DNA of 64,000 bases from an uncultured Eubacteriales bacterium (GTDB lineage Bacteria; Bacillota; Clostridia; Christensenellales; CAG-138), in NCBI GenBank assembly GCA_902768795.1, contig CACXMS010000007.1:1-64000 (forward strand), given 5' to 3'. Position 1 is the first letter of the stretch. Each line of letters opens with the position of its first letter. A program made the position numbers and the translations under genes. The notes under the pieces were generated by a model. The model saw nothing but the letters and a program-made list of their open reading frames with translations. It had not been told where the DNA came from and searched no databases. Shown here one piece after another: positions 41,982-49,840 of this stretch.

Positions 41982-43103
41982 TTATTCGGTCAGATAGCCG
42001 GACAGAATCCTGCGGCAGACATCCGAAAAGCCGTTTGGCTGGACTGTTTCGTCCGGATAAAGGGAAACCGTTCCCAGCATCTCCCCTTCCGCATTATAGA
42101 AGGTTGCCGTTCCGACAGGCGTTTCGGGATCCAAAGGCGCGAGCAGCGTTTCCGGTACGTTCAGTTCAGTCACGACGCCGCCGTCCGCTTTGTTCATCAG
42201 CAGCACGATCGTCTCTTTCGGCACCAGATTTACGGTCTTGCGGTCGCCGTACAGTACCGGGTACGCCTGTTCCAACGGTTCCCCCGCCTTTGCCGGCGTT
42301 TCCAGTCGGTAATTGGCAAAGGCGTTGTCGAACAGCCGGATCGCCTCTGCAAACCGCGCTTCACTTGTGGCGCTTCCGATGACCGCGCACAGATACGTCA
42401 TATCATTTCTTTTCGCTGCAAACAAGCCGCTGTATCCATCCATCTTTGAACTTCCGGTCAGAAGGCCGAAGCATCCGGAATAGGTGCGAATCAGCCGGTT
42501 CGCATTGACAAGCTCTGTTTCGCCGCCCTTTTGATGCGGCGTCGCATCCATATACCGTCCGCAATACTGCAGGAACGAATCGCTCTCCAGCGCAAGATTG
42601 CCGAGCCGGATCAGATCGGTGCAGGAGAACGGCGTTCCTGTGCCGAGACAGGTTTCCAGCTGTACCTCGACGTTCGCTTCCCGCAGAATCACGCCGATGT
42701 TGTTCAAAAACACCTCTTCCGAGCCGAACGCATTCTCCATCAACGCATAGATTGCGTCGCCGGCGGAGATCATAACGGCGGCCTTCAAAAGCTCGTCGGC
42801 ACGAATGCGCTCCCCCGCTTCCAAAAATGCCGTCGGACCGGACACCTTGCTTGCTTTCTTCGATACTTCCATTTCGGTTTCCGGCGCGATCAGGCCTGAA
42901 TCAAACGCACGGCACAGCGTTAAGATTGCAGGGAGTTTGGTCAGCCCGGCCACGGGCAGCTTTTCCTCCGCATTTTCCTCCGACAGCACGGCGGCGCTGC
43001 CTGCAGGCATCAGCACAGACGCCCGGGCCGATTTCGAATCGGCCTCGCTCTTTCCGGCAAGCAGCATCACCGCGCACAACAGCACGATCAGTTTTCTTCG
43101 CAT
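41982..43103 (-). CDS. D-Ala-D-Ala carboxypeptidase-like protein lacking the catalytic motifs
   Basis: A 373-residue secreted protein with signal peptide MRRKLIVLLCAVMLLAG and the overall plan of DacF/S11 penicillin-binding proteins, including a C-terminal beta-rich domain. The three active-site motifs are all altered. SxxK reads GLTK (VAGLTKLPAIL), so the nucleophilic Ser is Gly. SxN reads SAG (MISAGDAIYAL). KTG reads KMDG (SSKMDGYSGLF). The reading frame is intact and the fold-defining stretches are kept, so this looks like a pseudoenzyme rather than a decaying gene. It may bind peptidoglycan without cutting it. The start at 43103 has GGAGGG 6 bp upstream. Confidence 0.82.
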   Translation of the reverse strand: MRRKLIVLLCAVMLLAGKSEADSKSARASVLMPAGSAAVLSEENAEEKLPVAGLTKLPAILTLCRAFDSGLIAPETEMEVSKKASKVSGPTAFLEAGERIRADELLKAAVMISAGDAIYALMENAFGSEEVFLNNIGVILREANVEVQLETCLGTGTPFSCTDLIRLGNLALESDSFLQYCGRYMDATPHQKGGETELVNANRLIRTYSGCFGLLTGSSKMDGYSGLFAAKRNDMTYLCAVIGSATSEARFAEAIRLFDNAFANYRLETPAKAGEPLEQAYPVLYGDRKTVNLVPKETIVLLMNKADGGVVTELNVPETLLAPLDPETPVGTATFYNAEGEMLGTVSLYPDETVQPNGFSDVCRRILSGYLTE

Positions 43104-43147
43104 ACGCATCCCTCCGCTCTCATGGTATGCGGGAAACGATAACAAAA

Positions 43148-43424
43148 GAACGGAACCGACGGTTCCGTTCCAAGACTGTCAATAAAGGGGTCAGATCATT
43201 TTCGACGATAGAAAGCAAAGAAAACTTGTATGTAGGAACGGCCGCTTCGAGGCCGTTTCATATATCTATTCGTCGAAAATTAGCCGGTTTCTCGCCCTCA
43301 CGATAGCGTCAGTATACGTTTCGGGCAAGAATCCCGGCTTCTGAACACCCTTCTTGGCAGTCTGCTCAGCGTGTCAAAAGAATTTTTGACACGCTGAGAA
43401 CGGAACCGACGGTTCCGTTCCAAG
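43148..43424. repeat. Mosaic of palindromic repeats between dac-like gene and pnp
   Basis: A 27-bp unit containing GAACGGAACCG-A-CGGTTCCGTTC occurs identically at 43148-43174 and 43398-43424. Between the copies lies a long stem-loop: ATTTTCGACGA with TTCGTCGAAAAT, enclosing AACGGCC/GGCCGTT. A perfect 15-bp hairpin with arms CTCAGCGTGTCAAAA and TTTTGACACGCTGAG (43365-43398) follows. The last module and the phrase gactgtcaataaa recur at 53801-53854. No coding sequence is evident. The hairpin next to pnp may also end its transcript. Confidence 0.75.
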
Positions 43425-43433
43425 TTCGGTTTT

Positions 43434-44249
43434 TCAGAAAAGATCGGAGACGATGCGATCGACGAGGCGCGTAAACCGCTCGGACGCGTTGTTTGCCGCT
43501 TCCGTGACCTCCGCATGGGAAAGCGGCTGATCTAAGATTCCCGCCGCCGCGTTTGTAATCAAAGAAATACCGACCACCCTGACGCCGCAATGCGCCGCGG
43601 CAATCGCCTCCGGGACAGTGGACATCCCGACCGCGTCCGCACCGAGCACACGCGCCATACGAATCTCCGCAGGCGTTTCATAGCAGGGACCGGACATCAT
43701 CAGATATACACCTTCCGCAAGCGGGATGCCGTCCGCCGCAGCCAGTTCCTTCAGCTTCGTCCGAAGCGCGCGGTCATAAACGTTGGAAAGATCGGGGAAT
43801 CGCGGTCCGAAGGACGCAAGGTTCTCTCCGATCAGCGGATTGGTTCCGGAAAGATTGATGTGATCGGAAATCAGCATCAGCGTGCCGGCCGGAAAATTGA
43901 TTCCGCCCGCCGCATTCGTGATCAGCAGCTTTTCGACGCCGAGCCGCTTCATGGTTCGTACGCCGAGCGCAAGCAGGGCTTGCGGATATCCTTCGTAAAA
44001 ATGGAATCGGCCCTGCATGACGACGACCGTCTTCCCCGCCTTCTCCCCGATTACAAACCGGGATTTATGCCCGACAACGCCCGAAACCGGAAACCCTTCG
44101 ATCGAGGCATATTCGACATATCGCTTGTTCTCCAGCGTCTCGGCATAACCGCCGAGTCCGCTGCCGAGGATCAGTCCTATCTTGGCGCTGTCCGCGCCGA
44201 CTTCCCGCAGCGCGCGAACCGCATGTTCGATGATACGCTCCTGTTCCAT
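43434..44249 (-). CDS. Purine nucleoside phosphorylase
   Basis: A 271-residue trimeric-type PNP (PunA/XapA group). Motifs: ILGSGLGGYAE with the phosphate-binding Ser, GRFHFYEGYP, ITNAAGG, MMSGPCYETPAEIRM with the purine-site Glu, GADAVGMSTVPE, and SLITNAAAG with the base-binding Asn. It cleaves purine nucleosides with phosphate to base and (deoxy)ribose 1-phosphate, which phosphopentomutase (the gene 2 bp upstream) isomerises to the 5-phosphate. The start at 44249 has GGGAGG upstream. Earlier in-frame codons lie inside deoB. Confidence 0.95.
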   Translation of the reverse strand: MEQERIIEHAVRALREVGADSAKIGLILGSGLGGYAETLENKRYVEYASIEGFPVSGVVGHKSRFVIGEKAGKTVVVMQGRFHFYEGYPQALLALGVRTMKRLGVEKLLITNAAGGINFPAGTLMLISDHINLSGTNPLIGENLASFGPRFPDLSNVYDRALRTKLKELAAADGIPLAEGVYLMMSGPCYETPAEIRMARVLGADAVGMSTVPEAIAAAHCGVRVVGISLITNAAAGILDQPLSHAEVTEAANNASERFTRLVDRIVSDLF

Positions 44250-44251
44250 AT

Positions 44252-45427
44252 TCAATCCTCCCAAATCTCCTGCAAGAACGAAGTCCCTTCGCGCCATGTC
44301 TCGCCCGTCAGATATTCATAGACCGTCGCGCCGATATCGTTGAACGCGGGACGGATATGCAGATTTACGCCCGGACGCACATGCTTTCCCGCAATCAGCA
44401 GCGGAATGTATTCGCGCGTATGATCTGTGCCGGGATACGTCGGGTCGCATCCGTGATCCGCCGTCACAAGCAGCAGATCGCCTTCGCCCATCTTTGCCGT
44501 CAGATCCTTTAGCTTCGCATCGAAATACTCAAGCGCCTGCGCGTAGCCCTCAACGTCGTTTCGATGACCGTACAGCATATCGGTATCGACGAGGTTTGTG
44601 AAAATGAAATCGCCTGTGCCCTCGCCCAGGAACCGCTCGGTAGCTGCGATACCCGCCGGATTGTTCTTCGTATGATCGACAATCGAGATCCCGCGATGGC
44701 GGAAGATGTCCTCAATCTTGCCGATCGCAACGACCGAAAGCCCCTTTTCCGTCAACCCGTCCAGGATCGTCGGCTGGAACGGAGCGAGCGCATAGTCCTT
44801 CCGGTACTCGGTGCGCGTATAATGCCCGCTCGTTCCCGTAAACGGACGCGCGATCACGCGGCCCACCAGGTATTCCCCGACCAGCATCTCCCTTGCGATC
44901 TCACACATCCGGTACAATTCTTCCAACGGAATCACATCGCCGTGCGCGGCGATCTGGAATACGCTGTCCGCGCTCGTATAAACGATCGGACAGCCGGTTC
45001 TTACATGCTCGTCGCCAAGCTCCTGAATGATCGCGGTGCCCGACGCAACGGTATTTCCGATCGTTTTGCGCCCGATCCGCGCTTCGAACGCGTCCAGAAA
45101 CTCCCGCGGAAACCCGTTCGGATACGTGCGGAACGGCTCCTCAAGCGAATACCCTGCCATTTCCCAGTGGCCGCAGGTCGTGTCCTTGGCGTGCGTTTTT
45201 TCGGCGCATTTGCCGTAAGCGCCGACGATCCTTCCGTCATAAGGCGGGAGCGTGCAGCCGTCGATCGCGGCAAGACCGAGCGATTTCATGTTCGGAACCT
45301 CGAGCCGTCCGCGCTTATGATAAATGTTGCAAATGGTATTCGCGCCTTCATCTCCGAATTCCGCCGCATCCGGCAGGGATCCGATGCCTGCGCTGTCCAG
45401 TACGATCAGCGCTACCCGTTTTTTCAT
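44252..45427 (-). CDS. deoB: Phosphopentomutase
   Basis: A 391-residue DeoB of the alkaline phosphatase superfamily. Metal site and active-site motifs are VLDSAGIGSLPDA near the N-terminus, the phospho-accepting Thr in HAKDTTCGHWEMAG, and the C-terminal TADHGCDPTYPGTDHTREYIPLL with the Asp/His manganese ligands. It interconverts (deoxy)ribose 1- and 5-phosphate in nucleoside salvage. It is transcribed with the purine nucleoside phosphorylase gene. The start at 45427 (MKKRVALIVLDSAG) matches the family. Upstream in-frame codons include the promoter. Confidence 0.96.
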   Translation of the reverse strand: MKKRVALIVLDSAGIGSLPDAAEFGDEGANTICNIYHKRGRLEVPNMKSLGLAAIDGCTLPPYDGRIVGAYGKCAEKTHAKDTTCGHWEMAGYSLEEPFRTYPNGFPREFLDAFEARIGRKTIGNTVASGTAIIQELGDEHVRTGCPIVYTSADSVFQIAAHGDVIPLEELYRMCEIAREMLVGEYLVGRVIARPFTGTSGHYTRTEYRKDYALAPFQPTILDGLTEKGLSVVAIGKIEDIFRHRGISIVDHTKNNPAGIAATERFLGEGTGDFIFTNLVDTDMLYGHRNDVEGYAQALEYFDAKLKDLTAKMGEGDLLLVTADHGCDPTYPGTDHTREYIPLLIAGKHVRPGVNLHIRPAFNDIGATVYEYLTGETWREGTSFLQEIWED

Positions 45428-45459
45428 CCGCGTTTCTCTCCTTTTGTTTCGATATCGGT

Positions 45460-45489
45460 ATTTTACCACGTTCTTACATGTCCCGTCAA
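45460..45489 (-). promoter_or_regulatory. Promoter of deoB-pnp
   Basis: Minus strand -35 TTGACG and -10 TAAAAT with an 18-bp spacer, 32 bp before the deoB start. The ribosome-binding site is AAGGAGAG. Confidence 0.65.
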
Positions 45490-45547
45490 TCATCGGGCGA
45501 AAGAAAGCGTCCTGATTTTGACGTACTGTTTTGGAAAGCGTTCCGGT

Positions 45548-47035
45548 TTACTCCGCGACCTTGTAGTTCCCGAGCACGGCCGGCACGTGATCCAGTCCGG
45601 TTGCGCAGGCGGCGTCACAGCAAAAGACGCCGGCGGTCCAGACGAGCGCTTCGCCGGTATCGGCGCGAATGAAGATGGACTGCAGTCCTCTGCTCACCCC
45701 CTGCGAACCCATTGTTTTCGTGAAGCAAACCTCCCATGCAGGGATCAGTTTCCCTGTACCGTCCGTTTCGGGATCGGATTCGATCAGCATCGTCAGCGCG
45801 ATCGATTCCACAGTATCGGTGATCGAGACCGTTCGATCCTTATCGGCTTCATACAGAATCGTCTGCGCGATCTCGACGGCCTCCCGGAACGGAATCAGTT
45901 CCGGCCCGCTTCCGGACAAACGCTCCACCGAAACCGGATCCTCCCAGAAGATGCGGCGGATCCCGGTATCCGCGACGAGAAACACGAGCCGTTCGTACTT
46001 CCATTCCTCCGCCGATCGCGTTTTCGCGGCCGACGTACGGCGCGTTCCGTGAAGCGAGTCGGCAGGGTAAACGGTTGTGATTGAAACGCCTCCCACGGTG
46101 CGTTTGCAGGAGATCCGATACCATTGCGGATAGGAGCGGGAATTTGCATACAGCGCGACGCGCTCCACCGAGAAATCGTCCAGCCCCGCGTCGGTCAAAA
46201 ACCTCTGAACCGATTCGACTGCGGAAAACGGGTCCGTTTCCATCGTGCAGCCCTCCGGCAGCAAGCCGCGTACACGGGACTCCTTCGTCACATCCCGCCT
46301 GTAATTTTTGTTTTGCGTATCCAGGAAATTCAGCGTCGGATCCATTTCATATAGACAGGAGAAAGACGCCGCACCGCCCGCGTCCTCGTTGCTTACGGCA
46401 AACACATCGCCGTATCCCCATTCGTTTGCCGTCTGAACCGTGGCGGCGCCATCCTGCAAAACGGGGCGGGTCGGCGTTCGCAAAACGGTCTCAGGCGCTG
46501 TCGGCAGCAGCTTTTCCAGGCGTTTTCGCTCCGTTTCGCAGCGGTAAACGACGGATTTGACGCGGGACATTTGGGCATACCGGTCCAACACGCCGAGCAT
46601 CCCCTCGATCTCGGCGCGGCTGTACGCCGTCTGATCGGAATAATCGAACGTCCCTCCGTCCGGAAAGCACGCATCATACAGCCGATCGACCGTTTTCTGA
46701 TCGAAGGAAGAAGCGAAAACGCGCGCCGACGGCAGTTCGGATACGTCGGGCACATGCACAATCGCATTGCCGGTAATCGTGATCTTTCCTTCGCTGTAAT
46801 CGAACCGCACCGTTTCGGGGATCGCGTACCGTTCCCGCAGCAGAGGCGGCTCCGTCGGTTCGGGCGTCGGGTCGTTCCAAAGCGCGGCGGTCGGTTCTAT
46901 AGGCACGGGCAACTCCGTCGTTTCCGACAAAACGGGCAAAACGGCCTCTGCCCGGTAATCCGCCGGATCGATCGACGTAAAAGCACTCGTGCAGCCGAGC
47001 AGCAGGCAAAACAGCAGCAGGATTATCCGTTTCAT
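45548..47035 (-). CDS. Lipoprotein associated with a two-component system
   Basis: A 495-residue protein with a lipoprotein signal (LLLFCLLLGC, predicted lipidated Cys at about 15), a Pro/Glu/Thr-rich spacer (about 45-65) and a large alpha/beta extracytoplasmic domain. I recognise no characterised domain. Its size and position recall clostridial DUF6034-type lipoproteins, but this is uncertain. The start overlaps the histidine kinase stop by 4 bp, so it is made with the kinase and may act as an accessory sensor on the outer face of the membrane, as YycH/YycI do. That role is inference. Confidence 0.6.
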   Translation of the reverse strand: MKRIILLLFCLLLGCTSAFTSIDPADYRAEAVLPVLSETTELPVPIEPTAALWNDPTPEPTEPPLLRERYAIPETVRFDYSEGKITITGNAIVHVPDVSELPSARVFASSFDQKTVDRLYDACFPDGGTFDYSDQTAYSRAEIEGMLGVLDRYAQMSRVKSVVYRCETERKRLEKLLPTAPETVLRTPTRPVLQDGAATVQTANEWGYGDVFAVSNEDAGGAASFSCLYEMDPTLNFLDTQNKNYRRDVTKESRVRGLLPEGCTMETDPFSAVESVQRFLTDAGLDDFSVERVALYANSRSYPQWYRISCKRTVGGVSITTVYPADSLHGTRRTSAAKTRSAEEWKYERLVFLVADTGIRRIFWEDPVSVERLSGSGPELIPFREAVEIAQTILYEADKDRTVSITDTVESIALTMLIESDPETDGTGKLIPAWEVCFTKTMGSQGVSRGLQSIFIRADTGEALVWTAGVFCCDAACATGLDHVPAVLGNYKVAE

Positions 47036-48411
47036 GCGCCGCGCCTCCTCTCTTTCTCATTTTTTGGCAATCGCACCGTCACCGTCGTTCCTTTGCCCGG
47101 TTCGCTTTGAAATGACAGCATGCCGCCGTGCAGATCCACGATGCGCTGTACAAGCGCAAGCCCCAGCCCCGCATGACCGCCCGCGCGGCCGCGCGCTTTG
47201 TCTGCGCGGAAAAACGGCTCGGTCACACGCGCCAGCACCTCGGGCGCCATGCCGGCGCCGTCGTCGGATACCGATAAGGTCGATCCGTCTCCGGCAATCA
47301 GAATATGCCGGGCGCCCGCGCTCGCGGCGTTGTCAAACAGATTGGACAGCACGCTGGCGATCAGATTCGAATCCCCGACCGCAGAAAAACCGGCAAGATC
47401 GAACGTTACTTCCGTGCCGCGCTTTTGAGCGATCGGCTTCAGCATCGGTTCAAGGATCCCTTCGAGCGTTTCGCCATAGATCGGTTCCGGTGTGATCGAC
47501 TCCCCGCCGTCCAATGTGATCAGACGCATCATTTTCTGCGTCAGAACCTCAAGGCGCTTGCTTTCGCGGTGCAGATACGTGATGCACTCGGCTTTCTGTT
47601 CCTCCGAAAGGCGCAGCGCGTTCAGCGCTTCGCTGTATCCGACGATTGCCGTCATCGGCGTTTTCATTTCGTGCGTCAGAGCGCCGAGCAGGAGTTTTCG
47701 TTCCTCGGCGACGCCGGACAGTTCCGCAAGGTGTTTCTGTACCGCGCCGCGCATCGTTTCAAAACTTTCCGCCAGAGAACCGACCTCGTCGGAATGCCGC
47801 TTTCGGATCGGCGTACTGTAATCGCCACCCGCCATGCGCCGTGCCGCGCGTTCCAGTTCCTTCAGCGGGGAAAGCGCCGCGTACGTCAGCAGAAGCGCGG
47901 CGACGGTCAAACCGCAAAACGCGACCGCTCCGACCGTGAGAAGCGTTCTTTTCAGTCCCTGCAGCGCACGTATGCCCGCCGTGCAGTCATACAGAAGATA
48001 CACCGTGCAGCCGTTTTCAAGCGTGCGGCGCACGGCGACGCCGTATCGGCCGTCCGCTTCTATCAATCGCTCATCGGTCGCTTCCAGCAGCCGGTCGAGC
48101 GCAAGAGCGCCGCTGTTACAGAGCGTTTCGCCGCCGTAAACCAGCTCGTGCTGTTCCTCTCCGCGATCGAGCCGCCGAAACAGGTATTGCAGCCGGCTTT
48201 TCTGCGCGCGTTCGGAAAGCGTTCCGGCCTCGTCCCAATCGGACGCGAACAGGAACGCTTCACACAGATATCCGATCTGCGCTTCGGCACTTTCCCGCGC
48301 AGTCGCAACCGTTCGATCCTGCACCGAACGCAGCACGATCAGACCGCACAGCAACAGCGTCAGCGCGGTCAGTCCGATCGTCAGCAAGCTCATTTTCAGA
48401 GACAGTTTCAT
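47032..48411 (-). CDS. Sensor histidine kinase (second two-component system)
   Basis: A 459-residue kinase. Membrane helices at about 10-30 and 150-175 enclose an extracytoplasmic sensor region, followed by HAMP (about 175-230). The HisKA box is LLLGALTHEMKTPMTAIVGYSEAL (His at about 254). The HATPase has N box LSNLFDNAASAGA, G1 VSDDGAGM, F box TEPFFRADK and G2 HAGLGLALVQRI. The start at 48411 (MKLSLKMSLL) leaves a 4-bp gap after the response regulator stop. The partner regulator is encoded upstream and a lipoprotein downstream. Signal unknown. Confidence 0.94.
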   Translation of the reverse strand: MKLSLKMSLLTIGLTALTLLLCGLIVLRSVQDRTVATARESAEAQIGYLCEAFLFASDWDEAGTLSERAQKSRLQYLFRRLDRGEEQHELVYGGETLCNSGALALDRLLEATDERLIEADGRYGVAVRRTLENGCTVYLLYDCTAGIRALQGLKRTLLTVGAVAFCGLTVAALLLTYAALSPLKELERAARRMAGGDYSTPIRKRHSDEVGSLAESFETMRGAVQKHLAELSGVAEERKLLLGALTHEMKTPMTAIVGYSEALNALRLSEEQKAECITYLHRESKRLEVLTQKMMRLITLDGGESITPEPIYGETLEGILEPMLKPIAQKRGTEVTFDLAGFSAVGDSNLIASVLSNLFDNAASAGARHILIAGDGSTLSVSDDGAGMAPEVLARVTEPFFRADKARGRAGGHAGLGLALVQRIVDLHGGMLSFQSEPGKGTTVTVRLPKNEKERRRGA

Positions 48412-48415
48412 GGAT

Positions 48416-49069
48416 TCAATCCACTTCAAGCCGATAGCCGACGCGGGAAACGGATACGATCGGCAGGCCGGTTCGCTTGCGAAGCTGGGAAATATGATTG
48501 TCGATTGTGCGGCTTTCGCCCATAAAGTCGCTGTTCCAGATCGCGGCAAGGATGCGTTCGCGACTCATTGCGACGTTTCGGTTCTTCGCAAGCAGGTACA
48601 GCAGATCGTACTGCGTCGGCGTCAGGTCGATCGTTTCTCCGTTCTTCTGCACGATCCGGCTCTCCAGGTTCATCACAACGTCGCCGATCACAAGCGTTTT
48701 CTGCGTCGGCGTATGCCGCTCCAGCACCTTTTCGATCCGCACCAGCAGTTCCAGCAGTTCAAACGGCTTGACGATATAATCCTCCGCTCCGTCGCGCAGG
48801 CCCTTGACCCGATCCGCAAGCTCATTCTTCGCCGTCAGAAAGATCACCGGAATCCCATGCGCGCGAAACGTGTCCAGCAGCGTGAATCCGTCCATGCCGG
48901 GCAGCATCACATCGAGCAGCGCCAGATCGTACCGTTCGCCGCGCTCGATCCGTGCTTTCGCTTTCAGACCGTCGGTTTCTCCTTCCGTCGCGTAGCCCGT
49001 TACCGACAGATTCATACACAGAAGGCGATTGATCGCCTCGTCATCCTCCACGACAAAAATCCGGTGCAT
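48416..49069 (-). CDS. OmpR-family response regulator (second two-component system)
   Basis: A 217-residue regulator. The receiver domain has acidic pair VEDDEAIN, phospho-acceptor Asp in LALLDVMLPGMDGF (about 51), VIFLTAKNE and YIVKPFEL. The winged-helix domain (about 125-215) contains LTPTQYDLLYLLAKN and SRTIDNHISQLRKR. It is first in an operon with its kinase and a lipoprotein, behind a consensus promoter. Confidence 0.95.
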   Translation of the reverse strand: MHRIFVVEDDEAINRLLCMNLSVTGYATEGETDGLKAKARIERGERYDLALLDVMLPGMDGFTLLDTFRAHGIPVIFLTAKNELADRVKGLRDGAEDYIVKPFELLELLVRIEKVLERHTPTQKTLVIGDVVMNLESRIVQKNGETIDLTPTQYDLLYLLAKNRNVAMSRERILAAIWNSDFMGESRTIDNHISQLRKRTGLPIVSVSRVGYRLEVD

Positions 49070-49104
49070 CGCCTGACTCCCTTCCTTCTTCTTTCCGTAT
49101 TGCT

Positions 49105-49133
49105 ATTATAACAGAAGGACGTCCGACCGTCAC
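49105..49133 (-). promoter_or_regulatory. Promoter of the second two-component operon
   Basis: Minus strand -35 GTGACG and -10 TATAAT with a 17-bp spacer, 35 bp before the regulator start. Confidence 0.65.
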
Positions 49134-49190
49134 CCCGAAAAATGTAACGATTCTGTCTCGATTCGCCCGACTCTTTTTCCGCTCCTCCAA

Positions 49191-49222
49191 AAAGCATGAC
49201 GCGCGGGCGAGCCGCGCGTCAT
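49191..49222 (-). terminator. Terminator of the CBS-domain gene
   Basis: ATGACGCGCGG (49196-49206) and CCGCGCGTCAT (49212-49222) form a perfect 11-bp stem. On the minus strand GCTTTTTGG follows. It begins 10 bp past the stop at 49233. Confidence 0.75.
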
Positions 49223-49232
49223 AAGGATGCTT

Positions 49233-49649
49233 TCATTCCATTCCTTGCATTCGGTTGAAATAGGTGTCGATGAAATACCGAATAATGGCCTTTCGCGTTA
49301 CGATTCCGATGAACATTCCCCGGTCATCGACCACCGGAACAAAGTTCTGATTCGTTGCGGTACGAAGAAGTTCTTCGATTCCCGTCATCACCGTGACCGG
49401 CGGATTGAAATCTGTCCGCATCACAGACAGCATCGGTATGGTTTCCCATTCCCGTGAATTCTCGGTGTCCAGTATGCCCCGCAGGAGATCTCCCTCCGAA
49501 ACGCTTCCGATGTAATAACCCTGCTCGTCGATCACGGGGACGGCCGAGCGGCCCGAAGCCCGCAGCTTTTCGATCGCCTGTCGAAGCGAATAGTCCTTTT
49601 TCAGGACGCAGACATCGCACTTCGGCGTCAGAAAAAACAGAAGATTCAT
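49233..49649 (-). CDS. CBS-domain pair protein
   Basis: A 138-residue protein made of two CBS repeats (about 5-60 and 75-135). The pattern VPVIDEQGYYIGSVSEGDLLRGI is repeated as VPVVDDRGMFIGIVTRKAIIRYFI. CBS pairs bind adenine nucleotides such as AMP, ATP, SAM or c-di-AMP. This stand-alone form has no attached effector domain, so its target is unknown. It is monocistronic with its own promoter and terminator. Confidence 0.88.
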   Translation of the reverse strand: MNLLFFLTPKCDVCVLKKDYSLRQAIEKLRASGRSAVPVIDEQGYYIGSVSEGDLLRGILDTENSREWETIPMLSVMRTDFNPPVTVMTGIEELLRTATNQNFVPVVDDRGMFIGIVTRKAIIRYFIDTYFNRMQGME

Positions 49650-49675
49650 CGCATACTCCTTTCTGTTCTGTCTTG

Positions 49676-49704
49676 ATTATACCAAAACTTTACATAAGGC
49701 GCAA
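49676..49704 (-). promoter_or_regulatory. Promoter of the CBS-domain gene
   Basis: Minus strand -35 TTGCGC and -10 TATAAT with a 17-bp spacer, 26 bp before the start codon. Confidence 0.7.
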
Positions 49705-49779
49705 CTGTTTTAGCAGATCTTCACGGGATTGTTACATTTTTGTTCGGCTTCGGAACATTTTTCCTTCCTGCTTCCCGTC

Positions 49780-49825
49780 TTGACAGCTTTTCTGTTTTCT
49801 GCTATAATGATAAAAAATTATCATT
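49780..49825 (+). promoter_or_regulatory. Promoter and overlapping palindromic operator of the Y-family polymerase gene
   Basis: Perfect -35 TTGACA (49780-49785) and -10 TATAAT (49803-49808) with a 17-bp spacer. Overlapping the end of the -10 box and the start site is AATGATAA-AAAA-TTATCATT (49806-49825), an 8-bp perfect inverted repeat. Its place suggests repression. It is not the GAAC-N4-GTTC LexA/DinR box. The half-sites resemble Fur-type boxes but with one extra central base. Confidence 0.7.
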
Positions 49826-49840
49826 CAAGGGGGTGACGGA

